From Bryobacteraceae bacterium (lineage in GTDB: Bacteria > Acidobacteriota > Terriglobia > Bryobacterales > Bryobacteraceae): DNA of 60,500 nt. Positions 1-8,161 of this stretch are shown here, piece after piece. Below the pieces are notes generated by a model, which worked only from the letters and a program-made list of their open reading frames with translations, had not been told where the DNA came from and ran no database searches. Within the stretch, counting starts at the first letter, position 1. Each line of letters opens with the position of its first letter. The stretch spans positions 1-60,500 of the forward strand of contig JAICXC010000013.1 of NCBI GenBank assembly GCA_025980665.1. The letters run 5' to 3'. Position numbers and translations under genes: made by a program.

Positions 1-246
1 AGCCGGCATAGCTCCTGCCTGGGGAGCAGGGGATTTGCCGAAGCCTCCGACACGGGCCGGCGCCGTGGGAGAAGGAAGATCCGCCACCGTGATCTTGCGA
101 AACGTTCCGGGAACCACGTCATTCGAGCTGACGAACACGTTGGGTCCCGTGATCAGGCCGGTGATTTTCGCGCCGTCCCCGAATAACGCGCAGCCGAACG
201 CTACGAACGCCAGCGCTCCAGTGATCATGTAAGGATACTTTTTCAT
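1..246 (-). CDS. Exported small protein, possible lipoprotein (3' end outside window)
   Basis: An open frame of 82 codons starts at the ATG at 246-244 and runs off the left edge without a stop. It is preceded by a GGAG Shine-Dalgarno-like site in the gap to the divergent gene at 298. The N-terminus MKKYPYM is followed by a hydrophobic stretch ending in AFGC, which resembles a signal peptide or a weak lipobox; the residue three before Cys is Ala, not the usual Leu. The mature part is short, rich in Gly, Thr, Pro and Ala, with an ITGLITGPNVFV segment. I recognise no family. An exported protein is likely; lipidation is a guess. Confidence 0.55.
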   Translation of the reverse strand, partial: MKKYPYMITGALAFVAFGCALFGDGAKITGLITGPNVFVSSNDVVPGTFRKITVADLPSPTAPARVGGFGKSPAPQAGAMPA

Positions 247-297
247 TTGGTCTTCTCCACGAGGAGTCTTAAGCTCTATTGTATGCTGCTATAAGCT

Positions 298-1242
298 ATG
301 AAACTTCCATTCAACACGCATAATCTCGGCATTGCTGCGCTGGCCGTATTCGTGGCGAGTGCTTACGCCGCGCAGCCCATCACCGAAATCGTGCTCCCAG
401 GAAAGGGCATTTTCCCGGAAAGCATCACCTCGACCTCGGACGGCACTTTGATCGTGGGGAGTTTGGGGCATGGAAATGTAAGCCGGATCGCGCCGGGGAA
501 GACAGCAGCCGAGGAGTGGATCAAGCCTGGCACTGGCGGTCTTAACGGCGTGCTCGGAGTCTTCGCCGATGAGAAGGGCAAAAATCTGTGGGTCTGTTCG
601 AACAACCTGGAGAACAAGGGTGAGGCAACCTCGGTGAAGGCTTTCGATCTGAAGACCGGTGCGCCTAAGGGCACCTATCCTCTGCCTGGAGATGGAGCCT
701 TGTGTAACGACATCGCAACGGCTGCTAACGGCACAACCTATATCACTGACACACGCCAAGGCACGGTTTTGATGCTCAAGCCCGGTAGCAAGAGTCTGGA
801 ACTCGTCGCGAAGGACCCGCTGCTGGCCGGCGCCGATGGCCTCGCATTTGGCGATACGACCATCCTCTATGTGAACAGCGTCAGCGCGAATAAACTTCTA
901 CGCCTGGATCTTGGACCGGACGGCAAAGCGAAAGGCGTGATCGAGCTCAAGCTTCCGCGCGCGATTGATCGTCCCGACGGCATGCGGGCAATCGGTAAGA
1001 ATCGTCTGCTGTTGGCTGAGAACTCGGGCAAGATGAGCATCGTTACGTTCGAAGGTCCGGGTATGCAGACCGCGGTGATCAAGACCATCAAAGAGGGACT
1101 GGAAAGCACGCCCGGGGTGACGGCCACGCGTGGCATGGCCTGGATCGTCGAAGGGAAGCTGAATTACCGGAATGATCCGGCCTTGAAGGACAAAGATCCG
1201 GGCACGTTTAAAATGTTCGCCGTCCCGCTGCCCAAAAACTAG
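298..1242 (+). CDS. Exported SMP-30/gluconolactonase-like beta-propeller protein
   Basis: The 314-aa product begins with a Sec signal peptide (hydrophobic core AALAVFVASAYA, cleavage near AYA-AQ at about residue 25). The rest shows repeated blades with G-x-L-x-V-x-S-like strands and acidic turns (for example ADGLAFGD and RPDGMRAIG), the look of the SMP-30/strictosidine-synthase six-bladed propellers that hydrolyse lactones or act as binding scaffolds in the periplasm. I cannot assign a substrate. There is no good ribosome-binding site before the ATG, but the signal peptide supports this start. It is divergent from the gene at 246 and converges on the gene at 1249 with only 6 bp between the stops. 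Confidence 0.7.
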   Translation: MKLPFNTHNLGIAALAVFVASAYAAQPITEIVLPGKGIFPESITSTSDGTLIVGSLGHGNVSRIAPGKTAAEEWIKPGTGGLNGVLGVFADEKGKNLWVCSNNLENKGEATSVKAFDLKTGAPKGTYPLPGDGALCNDIATAANGTTYITDTRQGTVLMLKPGSKSLELVAKDPLLAGADGLAFGDTTILYVNSVSANKLLRLDLGPDGKAKGVIELKLPRAIDRPDGMRAIGKNRLLLAENSGKMSIVTFEGPGMQTAVIKTIKEGLESTPGVTATRGMAWIVEGKLNYRNDPALKDKDPGTFKMFAVPLPKN

Positions 1243-1248
1243 GCAATA

Positions 1249-1776
1249 CTACTTTTTGTGCGCCTGGATGTAATCGAGCGCGAAAGTCTTCATCACCGGG
1301 CTGATCGAGCCGAGCTGCCCGGCTTCCTCCAGCGCGCGATCGTTGTCCCACTTGTCGATGAGGACGCGTTTGATCAGCCACATGGCCGCGGCGCGGTTTC
1401 CGCTGGCGCAATGAATCATCGCCGGCTGATTGCCGGGTTCGGTGATGATCTTGAGAAAGCGATCGGCCACCGCGGGGTCAGGTGCAGTTCCACTCAAGGG
1501 AAGATGCACAAAATTGATGCCCGCCGCTTTGGCCGCAGCCGCTTCAGCCGCGATGTTGGCGCCTTGTTCGGTCTCAAGCCGCAGGTTGATGATGGATGCG
1601 AATCCCATCTTCTTGATCCCGGCTACCGCTTCCGGTGTTACAGCGCCGGCACAGGCGACGGTGGTCTCCACCTGTGCGAAGTTCGTGATGCCAGGGACCG
1701 TGGATTTCTTGACTTGGGCCGCGGCAATAGAAACTCCCATGGCAGCGACGGCAATGATGACAACGACTCGTTTCAT
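1249..1776 (-). CDS. Exported BLH-type (DUF442) phosphatase-like protein
   Basis: 175 aa with a signal peptide (MKRVVVIIAVAAMGVSIAAAQ). The core carries IHCASGNRAA, a His-Cys-x4-Arg loop as in the beta-lactamase-hydrolase-like (DUF442/TIGR01244) relatives of dual-specificity phosphatases; classical phosphatases have Cys-x5-Arg. The preceding GFASIINLRLETEQG and FVHLPLSG segments also fit that fold. Family members are linked to phosphatase or sulfur (persulfide) chemistry. It lies 22 bp downstream of the DsrE-like gene on the same strand, so the two are probably one operon. The export signal places the activity in the periplasm. The real reaction is unknown. Confidence 0.7.
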   Translation of the reverse strand: MKRVVVIIAVAAMGVSIAAAQVKKSTVPGITNFAQVETTVACAGAVTPEAVAGIKKMGFASIINLRLETEQGANIAAEAAAAKAAGINFVHLPLSGTAPDPAVADRFLKIITEPGNQPAMIHCASGNRAAAMWLIKRVLIDKWDNDRALEEAGQLGSISPVMKTFALDYIQAHKK

Positions 1777-1798
1777 ACTTGGCTCCTCATCAGACGGT

Positions 1799-2497
1799 TC
1801 AAGAACTCACGAGCGAATATCCCCGCTCCTGGGCGCGATTAACGGCGACGATTCCCGCCGGCACCATGCGGGCATTCGGCACCAGATTGGCGATCAACTC
1901 GCTGTTGATGGCGTCGCTGTTGCCGCCGACCTTCCCGGCCAGTATGTCCGCAATTCCGCGAGTTGCCATCGAGCATACGGCTATCTGGACGCCCTGTTTC
2001 GTGAGGGAATCGAGGGTCGTGCCACGACTGCGCATTAAGCCGGCGTATTCCCCGGAATTGTAAAGGTTGATCTTCGGGGCTTGCTTGGTTTTTGGATCTT
2101 CAATGGGAGTTATGGGCGCAAGCGCCGTTCCGTACTTCGCCCAGATCGCATCGTTATAACCAAACGGGGTGGAACGGTGGCGTACGACCACGATCACGGC
2201 CAAATCCTTGCTCTCCACACCATAGTCGGATTTGTTCACAAGAATAAAATTGGTGGCGAAGGCGAGCGCGTCCCCCAAGCCGTCGGCAGTAATCGTGTCA
2301 AACACCAAGCGATGTTTTGCCGACACGTGATCCAGCCAGTCATCTTTTTCATGGCGCGTCGGCTCCCAGCGTGCCGCGGACTTTGGCTTGGCCATGGCAA
2401 CGCCTCCGACGGCTAGCGCTGCCAGCGATGTGACTCCGGCGTGGAAAGTGGTGAAAAACGAACGCCGTTCCGGCCCATAGGGGGATAGTCTACTCAT
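1799..2497 (-). CDS. Tat-exported DsrE-family-like protein
   Basis: I chose the ATG at 2497 (232 aa) over an upstream in-frame start because a GGA-type ribosome site precedes it and the protein then opens with a twin-arginine signal: RRSFF followed by a hydrophobic run ending AVGGVAMAK. The mature part ends with LTKQGVQIAVCSMATRGI, which resembles the end of DsrE/DsrF-fold proteins with their conserved Cys, and the middle contains AVIVVVRHRSTPFGYND. DsrE proteins handle sulfur on that Cys. The gene leads a probable two-gene operon with the BLH-like gene and is divergent from the symporter, with about 110 bp of shared upstream DNA. Confidence 0.65.
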   Translation of the reverse strand: MSRLSPYGPERRSFFTTFHAGVTSLAALAVGGVAMAKPKSAARWEPTRHEKDDWLDHVSAKHRLVFDTITADGLGDALAFATNFILVNKSDYGVESKDLAVIVVVRHRSTPFGYNDAIWAKYGTALAPITPIEDPKTKQAPKINLYNSGEYAGLMRSRGTTLDSLTKQGVQIAVCSMATRGIADILAGKVGGNSDAINSELIANLVPNARMVPAGIVAVNRAQERGYSLVSS

Positions 2498-2608
2498 GTG
2501 CGATCCTTTTCTGTTCGCATCGTTTGTCGATCCGAAAACTGCGAACATGTTACCACCATTTGCACTCTTCAACTGCGAGAAACGCGTTACCATTGCCAAA
2601 AAGCCGCA

Positions 2609-4276
2609 ATGAAGCCCATTGACTGGATCGTGATGTTCGCCTGGCTCGTGGCTATCGTTGGCTATGGGCTCTATCGCGGCCGAGGCAGCAATACCGTCGA
2701 CCGCTACTTACTGGCTGGCAAATCGATGCCCTGGTATGCCATGGGCCTATCGATCATGGCCACCCAAGCGAGCGCCGTCACGTTCATCTCGACTACAGGA
2801 CAGAGCTATACAGATGGGATGCGATTCGTGCAATTCTACTTCGGGCTGCCGTTGGCCATGGTGATTCTTTCCGCTACAGCCGTCCCGATTTTTCACCGGG
2901 CAAATGTTTACACCGCGTATGAATATCTCGAGCAGCGTTTCGATGTGAAGACGCGCGCTCTGGTGAGCGCAATTTTTTTGATCCCGCGAGGCCTGGCCGC
3001 TGGCTTATCCCTATACGCTCCGTCAGTTGTTCTTTCGGTGATTCTGGGCTGGCCGGACCGTTGGACGACCATCCTGATGGGACTCCTGATCGTCATCTAT
3101 ACCTCGATCGGCGGTAACAAGGCAGTCATCTGGGCCGACGTGCAACAGATGATGCTGATCTCCTGCGCACTGGTGCTGGCTCTGTTTATGGCGATCCATC
3201 TCATGCCGCCGGACGTTTCTTGGGCCAAGGCCGTTTCGCTGGCCGGCGCCGCCGGAAGACTGAATGCCGTGACCACGCATTTCGATTGGGACGATCGTTA
3301 CAACCTCTGGAGCGGCCTGATCGGCGGAATGTTCCTGGCCCTGGCTTACTTCGGTTGCGATCAATCTCAGGTGCAGCGCTATCTTACCGGAAAGTCGATT
3401 GCACAGAGCCGCCTAGGATTGCTGTTCAACGCGCTGGCAAAGATCCCGATGCAGTTCTTCATCCTTTTCATCGGTGCGATGGTGTTCGTGTTCTTCACCT
3501 TTGAGAAGCCTCCGCTGCTGTTCCAGCCCGTGGAACTGGCGCGGCTGGCGAAAGATCCTCGTTTCCCCGCAGTCGAGCGGCGCTACGACCAAGCCTTTGC
3601 ACAGCGCAAGCAGGCCGCGGAAGACTATCTTCAGGCGCGCAATCCAGGTGCGCAGCAGGATACTCGCACACGTTATCAGAATGCCCAGCGTGAAGTGGAC
3701 AATGCGCATGCAGCAGGCGAGAAGTTAGTGGGCAAGGATTTTCACGACACCAATTACATCTTTCTATCGTTCGTGACGGGGTACCTTCCAATCGGCGTCG
3801 TCGGATTGATTGTCGCCGTGATTTTTACCGCCGCGATGTCGTCTACCTCGGGTGAAATCAATTCGCTCGCCGCCGTGACCGTAATCGACATCTATCAGAG
3901 ACACTTTCGCAAGCATGCATCCGACGGCCACTACCTGGCGGCATCGCGCGTGGCCACTGTATTTTGGGGTGCATACGCGGTAGTCTTCGCACAGTACGGA
4001 AGCAGCTTCGGAGCGCTTATCGAAGCGGTGAATATCATTGGGTCGCTCTTTTATGGAGGCTTGTTGGGCGTGTTTGTGCTGGCGTTCTTCTTTAAGAGCG
4101 TCGGAGCGAATGGGGCGTTTGTCGGCGTCCTCGCGGGGGAAGCGGCAATCTTTGCCGCCTTTGTATTTACGAAGATCTCTTTCCTTTGGTACAACGTGAT
4201 CGGTTGCCTGGTGGTGATCGCGGTTGGCGTGCTGGTATCCCAACTCTCGCCTGGCGAGCGGAAGACTCTCACATGA
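2609..4276 (+). CDS. Sodium:solute symporter (SSS family)
   Basis: 555 aa from the ATG at 2609; the frame stays open upstream, but that part overlaps the promoter region of the divergent gene. The protein is an inner-membrane transporter with about 13 hydrophobic helices. The SSS signature region is clear: PWYAMGLSIMATQASAVTFIST and, later, FTAAMSSTSGEINSLAAV. Between residues of roughly 335 and 405 there is a hydrophilic, charged insertion rich in Ala, Arg, Gln and Glu that may form an amphipathic helix on one face of the membrane. Substrate cannot be told from the sequence. Its stop overlaps the start of the downstream stress protein (ATGA), implying translational coupling. Confidence 0.85.
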   Translation: MKPIDWIVMFAWLVAIVGYGLYRGRGSNTVDRYLLAGKSMPWYAMGLSIMATQASAVTFISTTGQSYTDGMRFVQFYFGLPLAMVILSATAVPIFHRANVYTAYEYLEQRFDVKTRALVSAIFLIPRGLAAGLSLYAPSVVLSVILGWPDRWTTILMGLLIVIYTSIGGNKAVIWADVQQMMLISCALVLALFMAIHLMPPDVSWAKAVSLAGAAGRLNAVTTHFDWDDRYNLWSGLIGGMFLALAYFGCDQSQVQRYLTGKSIAQSRLGLLFNALAKIPMQFFILFIGAMVFVFFTFEKPPLLFQPVELARLAKDPRFPAVERRYDQAFAQRKQAAEDYLQARNPGAQQDTRTRYQNAQREVDNAHAAGEKLVGKDFHDTNYIFLSFVTGYLPIGVVGLIVAVIFTAAMSSTSGEINSLAAVTVIDIYQRHFRKHASDGHYLAASRVATVFWGAYAVVFAQYGSSFGALIEAVNIIGSLFYGGLLGVFVLAFFFKSVGANGAFVGVLAGEAAIFAAFVFTKISFLWYNVIGCLVVIAVGVLVSQLSPGERKTLT

Positions 4277-5076
4277 TCGACCTCAAACGAATTCTATACC
4301 CCGTCGATTTGTCGGCCCATAGCAGAGCCACCGCGCCGTCCGTGGCCGCAATGGCGAAGCGCTTCGGCTCACGAGTCATTCTCTTGCACGTGACCGGCGA
4401 GCCAACGCCGTTAGCTGAATTCGAGCACTTCGCCGCCGATGCATTGTCCGGCATTCCGGTGGTTCGAGAACTGCGGGAAGGGGATCCTGCGACCCAGATC
4501 GTAAGCTATGCCGGAGAGCACCAGATCGACTTGATCATGATGCCGACTCACGGCCATGGTCCTTTTCGTTCGCTGCTACTTGGTTCGGTGACCGCGAAAG
4601 TGCTGCACGATACTCATTGTCCGGTTTGGACCGGCGTCCACGCAGAGGAGATTACGGCTCATTCGCCGGACCGGTGGAAGCGCGTTTTATGCGCCGTGAA
4701 CACCGACGAGCATGGGGAAATTGTGCTCAAGTGGGCCTCGGAATTTGCGCGGCGGCAAAACCTGGATCTTCAGTTGGTCCATGCGGTCGCCGGAGCGGAT
4801 GGCATGTGGACGGAGGCGAGCGACCCCAGCATGTATGAATTTCTGTTTCATGCTGCTCGTGAACAGCTTGCTAAATTGCAGGCTGGAGCGGGCACCCATC
4901 TCGAAATCCGCGTGGTCGGAGGGAGTGTGGGCGGCGCCGTCCACCAAGCCGCTGTGGATTACGATGCGGATCTGATCGTCATTGGCCGGGGAGCAATTCA
5001 AAACACCTTCGGACGACTCAAAAACAGCGCGTATTCCGTCATCCGTGCGGCGCCTTGTCCGGTAATTAGTGTCTAG
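4273..5076 (+). CDS. Tandem universal stress protein (two UspA domains)
   Basis: 267 aa from the ATG that overlaps the symporter stop. Two UspA-like halves are visible: the first ends with DLIMMPTHGHGPFRSLLLGS then HCPVW, the second with DLIVIGRGAIQNTFG then CPVISV. The first half keeps a G-x-G/x9/G-S pattern of the ATP-binding type; the second has RGAIQNTFGRLKNSA, a less typical version. USP proteins are cytosolic nucleotide-binding regulators. Overlap with the transporter gene suggests it senses or modulates transport, which is inference. Its last 11 bp overlap the 3' end of the convergent histidine kinase gene. Confidence 0.85.
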   Translation: MIDLKRILYPVDLSAHSRATAPSVAAMAKRFGSRVILLHVTGEPTPLAEFEHFAADALSGIPVVRELREGDPATQIVSYAGEHQIDLIMMPTHGHGPFRSLLLGSVTAKVLHDTHCPVWTGVHAEEITAHSPDRWKRVLCAVNTDEHGEIVLKWASEFARRQNLDLQLVHAVAGADGMWTEASDPSMYEFLFHAAREQLAKLQAGAGTHLEIRVVGGSVGGAVHQAAVDYDADLIVIGRGAIQNTFGRLKNSAYSVIRAAPCPVISV

Positions 5077-6412
5077 CGTGCAGGGTTTCGGCGAGACTCT
5101 GGCTGCCCAAGGCGTCCGGCATCGAATCTGGCAAAACACACTCCGGCAGGTCGAGCGCAAATCGAACGGTGGTGCCCAGCCCTATCACGGAATCTATTTC
5201 CAGGGTTCCCCCCATGGATTCGACCAGCCGTCGCGAGATTCCGAGTCCGATTCCGCGACCTCGCGTGCGATGCCACGGAGTACCATCCGCCCGAACGAAA
5301 GGCGCTAGCAGCCGCCGCTGCAGGTGAATTGGAATACCAGCTCCGCTATCTCTCACTGCGAATCCGACCCGGTCCGCAAGGACATGCCATGCTCGAAGTT
5401 CGACGAAGCCGCCATCGGTAAAACGGACCGCATTGTGGGCCAAGCTCAATAGTGCCTCTCGGATCTTGCCGCTGTCACCCCTAACCCACAACGACTCTGC
5501 CTGAGTCACATCGATGCGAAGATCCAGACCCTTGGCCTCCGCAAGCGGCTTCACCAGCGACGCCACGTCCGTGAGCACATCCAAAGGAGTGAAACGCTCT
5601 TGCTCAATCTCCGACGGACGTGCCTGGCTTTCAGAACCGTTCAAAACGTTGGCGAGGTTAGACAGACTCCGATTGAAATCGGTCAACGTTCGTACATAAT
5701 CCTGCTGTTTAGAATCCAGTTGCGTCTTTCGAAGAGATTCGAGAATAGCCCCAACCGACGCTGCCCGCGTTCCAATCGTGTGGCTAACGGTTCCGACTAA
5801 TTCATATCTATCCCGTTTGACTAGAGTGGACCTGCGGAACTTGCGGCGCAACAGATCGACAGTTCGCGCGGTTAGAGCATAATACCAAATGAAGGCATAA
5901 AGGATTACCAATTTTGCGCCTTCGATTTCCCATTTCACGACGACATGTGAAGCCGCCACAATCACAACATATAGCGCGTATGAACCTACCAGGAGATGAC
6001 CGAACCAGATTACCCGCCGGATTCCAAAAAATATCTGGTCGGTACATCGCGCCGCCAAAAGCAGAAACAGCCAGCTTCTCGTTCCACCCGTAAGATGAAT
6101 CGCAAACAGCAGCATCGCCACGTCCAGCACCATGAAAAGCGTGCCCCAATGCAGTCGGTTTTCCCAGAAAAAGAAATTCAGGGTTAGCCACGAACCCAGC
6201 CCGTAGAACGTCGCGACGTACGCGAAAGCCCCGATGGACGGCCAATTCACCTGGCCGAGAAACGCGAGGTTGTGAATCGCTATGAGAGCAATGATCGTCG
6301 CCAGGCCGGCAACGCGCGTAAACGGAATCACAGAGGCGTGAAGCCGGAAGGCTCTGCGACCCGGATTGAATGATGGCTGCGGCGATCCGCTGTGAGGCGG
6401 TGGGTATGGCAT
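5066..6412 (-). CDS. Membrane sensor histidine kinase
   Basis: 448 aa from the ATG at 6412; the frame is open up to 6616 and the start has no strong ribosome site, so it is uncertain. After a Pro-rich N-terminus come about six hydrophobic helices without a large periplasmic loop. The dimerisation segment is VGTVSHTIGTRAASVG, where the His should be the phosphorylated residue although the usual H-E-L-R-T-P surround is missing. The catalytic domain is complete: N box LSLAHNAVRFTDGG, G1 VRDSGAGI and G2 GRGIGLGISRRLVESMGG. No response regulator gene lies beside it. The neighbour upstream is the divergent HD-GYP gene. Confidence 0.85.
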   Translation of the reverse strand: MPYPPPHSGSPQPSFNPGRRAFRLHASVIPFTRVAGLATIIALIAIHNLAFLGQVNWPSIGAFAYVATFYGLGSWLTLNFFFWENRLHWGTLFMVLDVAMLLFAIHLTGGTRSWLFLLLAARCTDQIFFGIRRVIWFGHLLVGSYALYVVIVAASHVVVKWEIEGAKLVILYAFIWYYALTARTVDLLRRKFRRSTLVKRDRYELVGTVSHTIGTRAASVGAILESLRKTQLDSKQQDYVRTLTDFNRSLSNLANVLNGSESQARPSEIEQERFTPLDVLTDVASLVKPLAEAKGLDLRIDVTQAESLWVRGDSGKIREALLSLAHNAVRFTDGGFVELRAWHVLADRVGFAVRDSGAGIPIHLQRRLLAPFVRADGTPWHRTRGRGIGLGISRRLVESMGGTLEIDSVIGLGTTVRFALDLPECVLPDSMPDALGSQSLAETLHARH

Positions 6413-6673
6413 GGGTGGGGTTTGTAAATCGACAGCCGAATGAGACGCCCATTTCAGTCTAAAGCCCTGGAGACACCTGGACCATGGGACGAACGTCTCA
6501 AATCGCTTCCGGGGATTCACCCTAGCGGTTGACAAGAGACACTGCGCGAAGCGCGGCACAGCTAAGTGACATTCTGTCACCTTCGGTATAACGTTGACGC
6601 CACCTTGGCCGATCATCTTACAGTGAATCGACTAAGTCATTGCTCCGACACACGCAAACATTTGGCTGCGTGA

Positions 6674-8161
6674 ATGCTTCGATCAGCCAACGAGGCATTT
6701 GCTCACGTGTTTACTTTCGACTCCACTTCACCTCTAGGCAGTACGGCAGCCGCGCCCGTACTGCGCGTCTCCCAGATCATTTCGGCGCTGTCGTATGCGC
6801 TGGATCTCACGGAAGGCCAGCCGATGGGACATTCGGTGCGCGCCTGCATCATCGGGATGCGCATCGCTGGGCAAATCAGATTGCCGATTCAAGATCAAGC
6901 GGATCTGTATTATTCTCTTCTGCTGAAAGACGCCGGTTGCAGTAGCAATGCGTCCAGGTTGTTTCACATCCTGAGTGCCGATGAGATTCGGGCCAAGGGG
7001 GACGTAAAGACGACGGATTGGACGCGGGTGGGCTGGGAGAGCTTGCAATATGCCATCAGCCACGTAGCCACCGGCGCCCCATTCCTGAAACGAATTCGTA
7101 CGCTGCTCAGTGTGGCTGCCACGCAACAGCGGGACTCCTGTGAGCTGGTGAAAATCCGCTGTGAACGTGGCTCCTCTGTGGCACGTCGCATGGGATTCGC
7201 GGAGAATGTCGCTCTCGGTATTTTCAGCCTGGACGAGCACTGGAACGGCGGTGGGTATCCCGACGGACTCCGAGGCAAACAGATTCCTCTATTCTCCCGC
7301 ATCATGAACCTGTCCCAAACTCTGGAAGTCTTTTGGGCGAATCGTGGGCCGCAAGCCGCTATCGACGTGGCCTGCCGGCGTAGCGGCCGCTGGTTCGATC
7401 CGGACCTGGTCAAGGCCGTAGAGTCACTCCATCAGGCCGGGACGCTTTTCGCGGATCTGGGAACGGAAAAAGTTCTACATGATGTAGTCGGTCTGGAACC
7501 CGAGGACAGGCAGATGTTGCTTACCGAAGGAATGCTCGATGGCATCTGTATGGCATTCGCCGAGGTGATCGATGCGAAGTCGCCCTTCACCTATCGGCAT
7601 TCCACGGGCGTGGCGAACGCGGCGATCGCCATTGGACAGGAACTGGACCTGAATCCTCAAACCATCACGTTCCTGCGCCGTGCAGCTCTGCTTCACGACA
7701 TCGGCAAACTCAGTGTCTCAAACTCAATTCTCGAAAAGCCCGGGAAGCTCACGGAGGGCGAGTTCTCTGTAGTCAAAAAGCACCCCTATTTCACCTTCGA
7801 AATCCTGCGGCGAATCCCGGGATTCGAGGAGCTCAGCGAAATCGCCGCTTCGCACCACGAAAAACTCGACGGCTCCGGATATTTTCGAGGTTACGGAGCG
7901 GAACAGCTTTCATTGCCGGCCCGCATTCTTGTCGTGGCGGACATTTATGACGCCCTGGCTGCCAGGCGGCCATATCGCGACGCCATGCCTATCGAAAAAG
8001 TTTTCGGCATCATGCAGAGCGAAGGCGCTCACAAACTGGACGCGCGATGCCTTGAAGCGCTCATTAGTGCACACCGGCAGGAAGATTCTTCAGGCCTGAC
8101 CGCACTGGCGAGCGCCGTGAGTAACCCAGTTATCAGCAAACCCAAGGAGATTCTTGTATGA
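6674..8161 (+). CDS. Tandem HD / HD-GYP phosphohydrolase
   Basis: 495 aa, cytoplasmic, no membrane segment. The N-terminal half is a degenerate HD module: GHSVRACIIGMRIA, then LLKDAGCSSNA where the HD pair has become Lys-Asp, and DEHWNGGGYPDGLRG. The C-terminal half is an intact HD-GYP module with YRHSTGV, LLHDIGK (His341-Asp342), KKHP and HHEKLDGSGYF, the final Pro of GYP being Phe. HD-GYP proteins hydrolyse cyclic di-GMP, so a phosphodiesterase is likely, with the first half perhaps regulatory. The stop overlaps the start of the FadL-like gene by ATGA. The ATG at 6674 lacks a strong ribosome site. Confidence 0.85.
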   Translation: MLRSANEAFAHVFTFDSTSPLGSTAAAPVLRVSQIISALSYALDLTEGQPMGHSVRACIIGMRIAGQIRLPIQDQADLYYSLLLKDAGCSSNASRLFHILSADEIRAKGDVKTTDWTRVGWESLQYAISHVATGAPFLKRIRTLLSVAATQQRDSCELVKIRCERGSSVARRMGFAENVALGIFSLDEHWNGGGYPDGLRGKQIPLFSRIMNLSQTLEVFWANRGPQAAIDVACRRSGRWFDPDLVKAVESLHQAGTLFADLGTEKVLHDVVGLEPEDRQMLLTEGMLDGICMAFAEVIDAKSPFTYRHSTGVANAAIAIGQELDLNPQTITFLRRAALLHDIGKLSVSNSILEKPGKLTEGEFSVVKKHPYFTFEILRRIPGFEELSEIAASHHEKLDGSGYFRGYGAEQLSLPARILVVADIYDALAARRPYRDAMPIEKVFGIMQSEGAHKLDARCLEALISAHRQEDSSGLTALASAVSNPVISKPKEILV

